DNA of 5,517 bases from Lachnospiraceae bacterium (lineage in GTDB: Bacteria; Bacillota; Clostridia; Lachnospirales; Anaerotignaceae). The notes beneath the pieces are model-generated. The model did no database searches and was not told where the DNA came from. It was given only the letters and a program-made list of their open reading frames with translations. Position 1 is the first letter of the stretch; the number at the start of each line of letters is the position of its first letter. Position numbers and translations under genes: made by a program. This document shows, piece by piece, positions 1-5,517 of the stretch. Location: assembly GCA_003543235.1 (NCBI GenBank), contig DPJA01000001.1:385-5901 (forward strand), written 5' to 3'.

Positions 1-25
1 GAACCAAAGACCTTCGGGTTATGAG
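1..25 (-). other. 3' part of a tRNA-Met-type (CAU) gene; candidate attachment site
   Basis: Read on the minus strand, these bases fit tRNA positions 32 to 56 with no gaps. They give anticodon loop CTCATAA (19-25; U33, anticodon CAU, A37), 3' anticodon stem CCCGA (14-18), variable loop AGGTC (9-13), 5' T-stem TTTGG (4-8, ending in G53) and the T-loop start TTC (1-3). The rest of the T-arm and the acceptor would lie beyond the left edge. The five bases upstream (GAATA, 26-30) form none of the pairs that a 5' strand TCGGG would, and no D-arm is recognisable, so the 5' half is absent. Similarity that starts exactly at the anticodon loop and runs to the 3' end is typical of tyrosine-integrase attachment sites in tRNA genes. 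No integrase gene is seen here. A chance match or an old tRNA pseudogene remains possible. Confidence 0.6.
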
Positions 26-150
26 TATTCTTAAGAGCGTCCATCCGTGTAAAATAGATTCATATTGTGACAAAATCGACTTTTTTAAGAGATTCTCTAT
101 ACATAAATTCACATTACGTATTAATATTTTCATTGATTTTTGGTTGTCTT

Positions 151-172
151 GGGGTAAAAATGGGGTCAAATA
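151..172. repeat. Imperfect 11-base tandem repeat (GGGGT units)
   Basis: Two adjacent units, GGGGTAAAAAT (151-161) and GGGGTCAAATA (162-172), agree at 8 of 11 positions. They lie about 125 bases from the tRNA remnant. Short direct repeats near an attachment core can be integrase arm sites, but that role is only a guess here. The second unit also forms one arm of the terminator-like inverted repeat described separately. Confidence 0.35.
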
Positions 173-192
173 ACTTCGATAGAGGTTGCCCC
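156..192 (-). terminator. Possible intrinsic terminator of the polysaccharide operon
   Basis: On the minus strand GGGGCAA (192-186) can pair with TTG-A-CCCC (169-162), with one bulged A and a 16-base loop. It is followed by ATTTTT (161-156). It starts about 68 bases after the ugd stop codon and is the best terminator candidate for the operon in this window. The large loop and the bulge make it imperfect. Confidence 0.4.
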
Positions 193-201
193 CCTCTTTT
201 T
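181..201 (+). terminator. Weak terminator-like hairpin on the plus strand
   Basis: AGAGG (181-185) and CCTCT (193-197) form a 5-pair stem around a 7-base loop, followed by TTTT. On the plus strand the larger GGGGTCAA/TTGCCCC inverted repeat (162-169 with 186-192) also ends just before this T-run. The region could therefore stop transcription in both directions. No plus-strand gene is seen to its left in the window, so its purpose is unclear. Confidence 0.25.
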
Positions 202-259
202 CCTGTAACAAAAACTAAGTCAATCAGAATCAATCATTCTGTATATTATTTCAACCATC

Positions 260-1579
260 CTATTTCCCTATTCTGTAATACTCAAACCCAATTTTACTCA
301 TTATTTTGTCGTTGTACTGATTTCTACCATCAAAAATAATTGGCTCTTTCATAGCCTTTTTTATTTCATCAAAGTCAGGACTTCTAAATTCTTTCCATTC
401 AGTAACAAGCACCAGTGCATCTACACCCTCTACAGCCTTATATTTGCTGTTTACATATTCAATGCTGTCATTTTCACCAAAAATATTTTTTGCAGCCTCT
501 GCTGCCTTAGGGTCATATGCCTTTATGCTAGCCCCTCTTTTCAAAAGCTCATTTACAATAATAATTGATGTTGCCTGACGCATATCGTCGGTATTGGGCT
601 TAAATGCAAGCCCCCATAAACCAAACGTTTTGCCCTTTAAATCTTCCCCAAATCTCTTAATAATTTTTTTCACCAAAATCATTTTTTGGTCTTTATTAAC
701 CTTTTCAACACTTTCAAGAATGTCCGCACAGTAATCATTGTCATTTGCAATCTTTATTAGTGCTTGAACATCTTTAGGAAAACAACTTCCTCCATATCCG
801 CAACCTGCATACAGAAAACTGTACCCTATTCTGCTATCAGAACCCATGCCAACACGAACCATGTTTACATCTGCACCGACTCTTTCACAGATGTTTGCCA
901 TTTCGTTCATAAAGGAAATACGTGTTGCCAGCATTGCATTTGAGGCATACTTGGTCATCTCTGCACTTTTTACATCCATAACAATGAAACGGTCTGAATT
1001 TCTTACGAATGCCGAATACAGTTGTTTCATAACTTCGACAGTTCCTTCATCTTTAGCACCTATTACAACTCGGTCTGGACGCATGCAATCTTCAACTGCT
1101 GAACCTTCTTTTAGAAATTCAGGGTTGGAAACAACCTTAAAGCTATAGCTTTCTCCACGCAAATCAAGCTGTTCTTGAACTACAGCCTCTACCCTATCCG
1201 CAGTACCCACAGGAACTGTTGACTTATTAACAATAATCATATTGTGTTTCATATGCGTACCTATTTCTTTTGCAACCTGAAGCACATACTTTAAATCTGC
1301 ACTTCCGTCCTCATCCATTGGTGTCCCAACAGCTATAAAACATACTTCAGTATTCTCTAAGGCTTCTTTTATTTCAGTTGTAAAGTTAAGAACCCCATCC
1401 TCATAGTTCTTCTTAACCAATTCACTAAGTCCTGGCTCATAAATTGGTATTATTCCATTTTTTAAATTTTTGATCTTATTTTCATCTGTATCTACACAAA
1501 AAACCTTATTGCCCATTTCAGCAAAGCATATTCCTGTTACAAGGCCCACATAGCCTGTACCAACTATTGAAATTTTCAT
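260..1579 (-). CDS. ugd: UDP-glucose 6-dehydrogenase (439 aa)
   Basis: This cytoplasmic enzyme oxidises UDP-glucose twice, using two NAD+, to give UDP-glucuronate, a precursor of acidic capsule and exopolysaccharide sugars. The N-terminal Rossmann fold shows GTGYVG at residues 7-12 and the acidic end of beta-2 (VDTDENK, 29-35). AVGTP follows at 83-87. The central domain has NPEFLKEGSA (152-161) and KYASNA with conserved Lys210 and Asn214. The catalytic cysteine is Cys266 in GGSCFPKD (263-270). The C-terminal UDP-binding domain has GLAFKPNTDDMR (323-334) and DGRN (417-420). The length is normal for the bacterial family and no key residue is missing. The start is supported by AAGGAG at 1588-1593, 8 bases upstream of ATG. 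It is the last gene of the operon, 31 bases after the flippase-like gene. The family also includes UDP-N-acetylmannosamine/UDP-GlcNAc dehydrogenases, but the motif set fits UDP-glucose best. Confidence 0.95.
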   Translation of the reverse strand: MKISIVGTGYVGLVTGICFAEMGNKVFCVDTDENKIKNLKNGIIPIYEPGLSELVKKNYEDGVLNFTTEIKEALENTEVCFIAVGTPMDEDGSADLKYVLQVAKEIGTHMKHNMIIVNKSTVPVGTADRVEAVVQEQLDLRGESYSFKVVSNPEFLKEGSAVEDCMRPDRVVIGAKDEGTVEVMKQLYSAFVRNSDRFIVMDVKSAEMTKYASNAMLATRISFMNEMANICERVGADVNMVRVGMGSDSRIGYSFLYAGCGYGGSCFPKDVQALIKIANDNDYCADILESVEKVNKDQKMILVKKIIKRFGEDLKGKTFGLWGLAFKPNTDDMRQATSIIIVNELLKRGASIKAYDPKAAEAAKNIFGENDSIEYVNSKYKAVEGVDALVLVTEWKEFRSPDFDEIKKAMKEPIIFDGRNQYNDKIMSKIGFEYYRIGK

Positions 1580-1610
1580 TCCTAGTACTCCTTTTTTGTT
1601 ATCAATATTA

Positions 1611-2549
1611 TTATTTAAGCTTTTGAATTCTAAATAAAGTCCTTGACGCTATAAATGCATAAAAATATCCCATTAAGTCACCAAAAATACACACAATTCT
1701 ATATAACATAATAACTGTCAGCAAAGTTTCCATCGCTACAATATTTCCAAGAAACATACTCATTACAAATTCTCTTACACCAAGTCCACCTGGTGCACCT
1801 GGCGTAAGAAAACCTGCAACCCATGACATTACAAATATACCCACAACTGTTATAAGTTTGTCACCATTAATCAATATATTAAAGGCACCTAAAAGCATTA
1901 AAAAAACAATCGCGTTAACAATCAATCTTATTCCATTTAATAAAGTTATCTTTAATACCGCCTTAATATACTCTTTGGAAATTAGTTTCTTATATTTTAG
2001 CAAATACTTTATAATCTTTTTTCTAAATATGTATGCAATTAAAAAGCCCATAACCAAACCACATAAAATAATAATACATAAAAATGTGATATTTATATTA
2101 ATTTTTTCCACGTATTCAAATAAATCTTGAAATGAGCATATTGCAGTTATAATACCTCCTGCTAAAATAAGACTAACCATTTCAACGCCTGTAGCTAATA
2201 TTACATCTCCATGAGATATACCCTCTACAATTGCAATCTGATTTCTTCCTACAAAATGCATAATATTACCCGGCATATATTTATATATATTTGTCTTACA
2301 ATATATGTAAGTAATGTTTTTCTGTCGTACATCTTTATCTACAATTGATTTTAATAATCCCCCATAGTTAAAGCTTGCTATAAAAATATTTAGACCATGA
2401 ACCAAAATGGCAATCACCATAAAAATACTGATTTTCGCAGTCATTAGTTCTTTAAAGTCAACATCGTACTTGTATAATTTAACTGCAATAAAAGCTATTG
2501 ATGCTATCATCAATATTCTTCCAATAATGTTTAAATATTTTTTATTCAT
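1611..2549 (-). CDS. UPF0104/YbhN-type flippase-like integral membrane protein (312 aa)
   Basis: This hydrophobic protein has about seven or eight likely membrane helices, near residues 7-26, 39-59, 117-138, 152-174, 200-222, 232-250 and 275-300, with a possible further one near 262-272. It belongs to the family related to the membrane domain of lysylphosphatidylglycerol synthase (MprF). Family hallmarks visible are KYMPGNIMHFVGR (90-102) near the first third and GFLTPGAPGGLGVRE (246-260), with Tyr-Arg at 283-284. Members often occur in polysaccharide or glycolipid loci and are thought to move or handle lipid-linked substrates, but the substrate here cannot be read from sequence. The start ATG has AAGGG (2559-2563) 9 bases upstream, and the gene begins 19 bases after the stop of the upstream fusion gene. 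It is very AT-rich compared with ugd. It is not a Wzx flippase or a Wzy polymerase by any motif I can see. Confidence 0.85.
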   Translation of the reverse strand: MNKKYLNIIGRILMIASIAFIAVKLYKYDVDFKELMTAKISIFMVIAILVHGLNIFIASFNYGGLLKSIVDKDVRQKNITYIYCKTNIYKYMPGNIMHFVGRNQIAIVEGISHGDVILATGVEMVSLILAGGIITAICSFQDLFEYVEKININITFLCIIILCGLVMGFLIAYIFRKKIIKYLLKYKKLISKEYIKAVLKITLLNGIRLIVNAIVFLMLLGAFNILINGDKLITVVGIFVMSWVAGFLTPGAPGGLGVREFVMSMFLGNIVAMETLLTVIMLYRIVCIFGDLMGYFYAFIASRTLFRIQKLK

Positions 2550-2568
2550 ATTATTTTTCCCTTAAGTT

Positions 2569-4899
2569 TTAGAAACTTAGTAGCACCCTAATAAAAGCCA
2601 TATAAAAGTATATCACAAAGCCAGGTACTCTCTCCAGCATATCAAGTTTTTCCATAGATAATTTTCTGTTTTTGTAAGCTAGCCAAAAAGCAAACCTATG
2701 ATTCCATTTACATCTACTTTCTGTATTAAGTTTAATTTTCTTGTTTATTTTATGATATAAATCTTCCTTTGCCTTGGCACAATTCCATTTAAACACCAAT
2801 GCCCTTTTCTGACTCACAATCATTTTTCTGTGACTAATGTATGTTTCTTGTATATCTCCATTCTTTACTGCGATGTCATAAAATCTTTTGCCATCTTCTG
2901 TTCTAACAATACAGCTTGTATGCTTTATTGGATTTTCTTTCATTTCTTTAAGCCAGATATCTCCAAAGCTTAAATCTGACTCATATCCATATTGGTCTTG
3001 GCACAGCATACAACTTTCGTTTACGAAAAAATAAGCATTTTTATATGCACAAATAGTTTTAGTATAAGATATTCTTTTTTCCGTTCCATCGTTGTAAAAA
3101 ATTCGTGTTATTCCTCTCCAATGCCCTTTTCTATAATATAGCTTTTTTGCATTTTCTAAGGAAATCCCAGCATTTTTTAATGGCAAAAGTGTAGCATTTT
3201 CATTGTGACTTCCGCTGCAAAAAAGACAAATTCGAAGTTTTACCTTTTTCTTTAATTCTGAATTATTTTCTAAAATCTTATTAAATCCCCTCATTTGGCA
3301 TGGTAAAAGTACCACAGCCATATTACCATCAAATTTTTCTATTTCATGGATGTGCTTGAGCAAAGGCATATACATATATATACTTGTTCCACAATCAAGT
3401 ATTTCCTGTTCAGTTTTTGCAATTCCTGTTTTATACTCCAGTTGTCCATCTTTAATGACACTTTTTGTAACCCACGCACCATCGATTTCTCCGTTCCTTA
3501 TAAGACTACATAAAAGAGCAGAAACCATACCTCCTGAAGCTGAATTTTCTCGAATTTCCTCTGAAGCAGCATATCCTTTACGACATTCTATGTTAGCCCC
3601 TAAGTATTTTTCAGAATTGTTAAAATCAAATAATCCTCTAACTTTTTTATTCAATATATATTTATCTATGTATTCCGAAATATATTTAATATTATTTTTA
3701 GAGCTTTCAATTACCTGGGGCAAATAAAATTTAATTTTTTCTCGGTTTTCTTGCTCACATATCACAAATTCATCAAACTTTTCAATAAGCATATCTAAAT
3801 TCAATCCAGAAAAATCTGCTGCAAACGAACCTAAATTGAACATATCAAGGACTTCCTTGTATTTATGACTCCAACCAATTAAGAGTACAGGCACTTCCTT
3901 ATAAAGACCTCCTATCATTGAATGAAATCTGGAAGCAATAAGGAAACGGCTATGACCTATAAGTTCTCTTATTTTTTCCGCTGTCATCTCCTCATGATAC
4001 CAACGAACTTTTTCAGGCTCAGAAATTTCTGCAAAAACAGCGTCACATATCATTAAATCATTATTTCTGGGTTTACTACTACCCAATCTTGCTGCATTAG
4101 CAATTATTAATACATTATATCCTTTATTGGTAAGATAGTTTATAAAGTCTACCATTATACCTTTATAATTAATTTTTAGCTCTTTACACTTTTTTTCTAC
4201 AACAGAACTGATAGATACTGCTATTACATTATTATTATAAAAACTATCTTGGTTGCAAAACTTGTTCATTTCATCTTTTATATTAGTATCATCAGTCATA
4301 GAAAATGCACCGTCAGCACATACCTTGACATTTTTTTCAATATTGATAGACTTAAGATTTGATTTTGTAATTTCTCCCCTTGCGCAAATAAGCTTAACTT
4401 TAGGTAATATAAGCCTTGCATATATACAATTGAATACAGATTTAAATTCGCCTAATGCTTGAGAATATTTTACTACTGGCACTCCAACAAGCATTGGAAC
4501 CAGAACACTAACTAAGGCATAAGTATTCATAATAAAACCTCTGGAATCTACAAATGAAATACCAGCTTCATCAATTACAACATCTGTTTGTGTATAAGCC
4601 TTTATAATTTTATTTTTTTCAATCAAAAGTCTTATAGGCAGACACCATTTTAATAAAAAATAAAGCACTGAAAGTGGAAAAGCTATAAATAAAAGCTGTT
4701 CAGGTTTGCATTCCACAACTTCAATAAAATCAAATGATTTTTGTTTTCTATCCTCTTTTGGATAAACCGACATAAGTTTTATAACTAGCCCATTCTCGTA
4801 TTTTTTATATAGCTGTTTTATGGAACTTTGAAGCATTGCTGCAGCTCCCTTGTTTCCGCTATAGCTTGCTGCAGTTATTGCAATAGTAACATCCTTCAT
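2569..4899 (-). CDS. Polysaccharide pyruvyl transferase / FrhB-like (F420 hydrogenase beta subunit) fusion protein (776 aa)
   Basis: Numbering is from the ATG at 4899. Residues about 1-400 are a polysaccharide pyruvyl transferase domain (CsaB/WcaK type), which moves pyruvate from phosphoenolpyruvate to a sugar as a ketal. It shows GNKGAAAML (15-23), SQALGEF (146-152), CARGEITKSNL (172-182), CADGAF (194-199), SRFHSMIGG (323-331) and GWSHKYKEVL (342-351). Residues about 430-725 resemble the FrhB/FdhB flavin/iron-sulfur family: NSASGGMVSALL (452-463), DGAWV (473-477), LLPCQMRGF (531-539), LRICLFCSG (555-563), RKGHWRG (590-596), ESCMLCQ (628-634) and SFGDIWL (644-650). The usual N-terminal CxxCxxC ferredoxin module of many relatives is absent, though Cys630 and Cys633 remain. 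The tail (about 757-776) is hydrophobic. The FrhB-like part may be a redox enzyme acting on a sugar or lipid, but its substrate is unknown. A longer start at 4959 would add 20 residues that precede the family's first strand and would overlap the upstream gene. Confidence 0.85.
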   Translation of the reverse strand: MKDVTIAITAASYSGNKGAAAMLQSSIKQLYKKYENGLVIKLMSVYPKEDRKQKSFDFIEVVECKPEQLLFIAFPLSVLYFLLKWCLPIRLLIEKNKIIKAYTQTDVVIDEAGISFVDSRGFIMNTYALVSVLVPMLVGVPVVKYSQALGEFKSVFNCIYARLILPKVKLICARGEITKSNLKSINIEKNVKVCADGAFSMTDDTNIKDEMNKFCNQDSFYNNNVIAVSISSVVEKKCKELKINYKGIMVDFINYLTNKGYNVLIIANAARLGSSKPRNNDLMICDAVFAEISEPEKVRWYHEEMTAEKIRELIGHSRFLIASRFHSMIGGLYKEVPVLLIGWSHKYKEVLDMFNLGSFAADFSGLNLDMLIEKFDEFVICEQENREKIKFYLPQVIESSKNNIKYISEYIDKYILNKKVRGLFDFNNSEKYLGANIECRKGYAASEEIRENSASGGMVSALLCSLIRNGEIDGAWVTKSVIKDGQLEYKTGIAKTEQEILDCGTSIYMYMPLLKHIHEIEKFDGNMAVVLLPCQMRGFNKILENNSELKKKVKLRICLFCSGSHNENATLLPLKNAGISLENAKKLYYRKGHWRGITRIFYNDGTEKRISYTKTICAYKNAYFFVNESCMLCQDQYGYESDLSFGDIWLKEMKENPIKHTSCIVRTEDGKRFYDIAVKNGDIQETYISHRKMIVSQKRALVFKWNCAKAKEDLYHKINKKIKLNTESRCKWNHRFAFWLAYKNRKLSMEKLDMLERVPGFVIYFYMAFIRVLLSF

Positions 4900-4903
4900 A
4901 ATT

Positions 4904-5517
4904 CTACTCTTTTCTATTTGTAAATAATTTTTCACTCTCGTAATGTTCTCCCGAAACATCTATTTTCCTTGTTCTATATTGAATATCTTCTAAAAGCTTT
5001 CTATTCGCTGCAATAATATCAGCAAGTAATCCCACTACTATAGTTTGAAATCCCATAAGTAGTAATATCGCTGCTAAAATAAGTGACTGTGTATGTCCAT
5101 CTCCAACACCTTGGAAATAATAACTTAAAAATCTTATACCTATAATAGAACCCAAAGCGAATATTATACTTCCAAGGCTAATGAAAAATTTAAAAGGCTT
5201 GTACATTATAAAGGATCTTGTTATAACAGATGATGACCTCTTCATATATCTCCACATACTAGAAAATAGCCTTGAAGGTCTAGTTTCACCATTTGTTCTT
5301 ATTGGCACCGAGGTCATAGCAATTTTGTTATGGCCTGACTGAATAATTGTCTCAAGCGTATATGTATAATCATTTGTTACGTTTAATCTAAGGGCCGCTT
5401 CACTGGAATAAGCTCTGAAACCGCTTGGTGCATCTGGTATATCTGTTCCCGATGCAACCCTTACCACCCAACTGCCAAGTCTCTGAAACTTTTTCTTTTT
5501 CCATGAAAAATGCTCTG
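4904..5517 (-). CDS. DPM1/GtrB-like family 2 glycosyltransferase, C-terminal part (gene cut by right edge)
   Basis: The reading frame is open to the window edge. It runs upstream of a GTG at 5467 with family-like sequence (FQRLGSWVVRVASGTD), so that GTG is not the start and the catalytic N-terminus lies outside. The 203 visible residues show SGTDIPDAPSGFRAYS (22-37), the late part of the GT2 catalytic domain seen in polyprenyl-phosphate glycosyltransferases. YTYTLETIIQ (50-59) and SVPIRTNGETRPSR (69-82) follow. Two membrane helices come next, near 109-134 and 143-168, and then a conserved juxtamembrane stretch NRKLLEDIQYR (171-181) and a short charged tail. This layout suggests transfer of a sugar from a nucleotide sugar to a membrane polyprenyl phosphate at the inner membrane face. 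The donor and acceptor cannot be read from this part. It ends 4 bases before the fusion gene, in the same operon. Confidence 0.88.
   Translation of the reverse strand, partial: EHFSWKKKKFQRLGSWVVRVASGTDIPDAPSGFRAYSSEAALRLNVTNDYTYTLETIIQSGHNKIAMTSVPIRTNGETRPSRLFSSMWRYMKRSSSVITRSFIMYKPFKFFISLGSIIFALGSIIGIRFLSYYFQGVGDGHTQSLILAAILLLMGFQTIVVGLLADIIAANRKLLEDIQYRTRKIDVSGEHYESEKLFTNRKE
4907..4913 (-). promoter_or_regulatory. Ribosome binding site deciding the start of the fusion gene
   Basis: On the minus strand AAAAGAG lies 7 bases before the ATG at 4899, and this site overlaps the last codons of the glycosyltransferase gene. A second, slightly better-looking AAGGA (4966-4970) sits 6 bases before an in-frame ATG at 4959, fully inside the upstream gene. 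I prefer 4899 because the protein then opens with MKDVTIAIT, directly before the first strand of the pyruvyl transferase fold, and because the genes would be 4 bases apart instead of overlapping by 56. Confidence 0.5.

Noticed and set aside
1..80. An intact tRNA gene on the minus strand
   Set aside because: No bases upstream of the anticodon loop can form the 5' anticodon stem, and no D-arm or acceptor 5' strand is visible within the expected distance.
1..213. Minus-strand frame left open from about 213 to the left edge
   Set aside because: It is stop-free for about 70 codons, but it has no ribosome binding site before its only ATG. Its last residues (LITRRSLV) are just the tRNA remnant read as protein.
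225..241. Perfect 6-base inverted repeat CAGAAT-CAATC-ATTCTG just after ugd
   Set aside because: The stem is AT-rich and the nearest T-run on the minus strand begins 10 bases after it, so it is a poor terminator. It may be chance in AT-rich DNA.
67..339. Plus-strand open frame of 90 codons across the left non-coding region
   Set aside because: It overlaps the 3' end of ugd, has no convincing ribosome binding site and shows no recognisable protein features.
846..1148. Plus-strand open frame opposite ugd
   Set aside because: It is a shadow of the well-supported ugd coding sequence on the other strand.
3350..3727. Plus-strand open frame opposite the FrhB-like domain
   Set aside because: The opposite strand carries clear family motifs throughout, so this is a shadow frame. 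The same applies to plus-strand frames at 1858-2130 and 4253-4462.
4904..5467. A short 187-residue protein starting at GTG 5467
   Set aside because: The frame continues upstream to the window edge with sequence typical of the glycosyltransferase family, so this is the end of a longer gene and not a small complete one.

Overview
This AT-rich window, with strong AAGGAG-type ribosome binding sites, looks like a low-GC Firmicute, probably of the Clostridia. That placement rests on composition and protein style, since no phylogenetic marker is present. It holds the 3' end of a surface-polysaccharide (capsule or exopolysaccharide) operon. All four real genes lie on the minus strand, with gaps of only 4, 19 and 31 bases, so they are almost certainly co-transcribed from a promoter beyond the right edge.

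In transcription order (right to left) the genes are as follows. (1) The C-terminal part of a DPM1/GtrB-like family 2 glycosyltransferase with two membrane helices, cut by the right window edge. (2) A long two-domain protein joining a polysaccharide pyruvyl transferase domain to an FrhB/FdhB-like (coenzyme F420 hydrogenase beta subunit) domain. (3) A multi-span membrane protein of the UPF0104/YbhN flippase-like family. (4) A complete UDP-glucose 6-dehydrogenase. Together they suggest an acidic glycan: Ugd supplies UDP-glucuronate, the pyruvyl transferase domain may add pyruvate ketals, and the glycosyltransferase and the membrane protein may make and handle a lipid-linked sugar. The role of the FrhB-like domain is unknown.

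The left 259 bases hold no credible gene. At the edge, bases 1-25 (minus strand) match, base for base in layout, the 3' half of a tRNA with a CAU anticodon. The match runs from the anticodon loop through the 3' anticodon stem, variable loop and 5' T-stem to the start of the T-loop. The 5' side of the anticodon stem cannot pair. This is the pattern left when an element integrates into a tRNA gene, so the polysaccharide operon may sit at the end of a genomic island. Between this remnant and ugd lie a short GGGGT tandem repeat and an inverted repeat that could terminate transcription in either direction.

The most notable points are the tRNA remnant (a candidate attachment site), the pyruvyl transferase-FrhB fusion, and the fact that the two middle genes look clearly more AT-rich than the genes flanking them.
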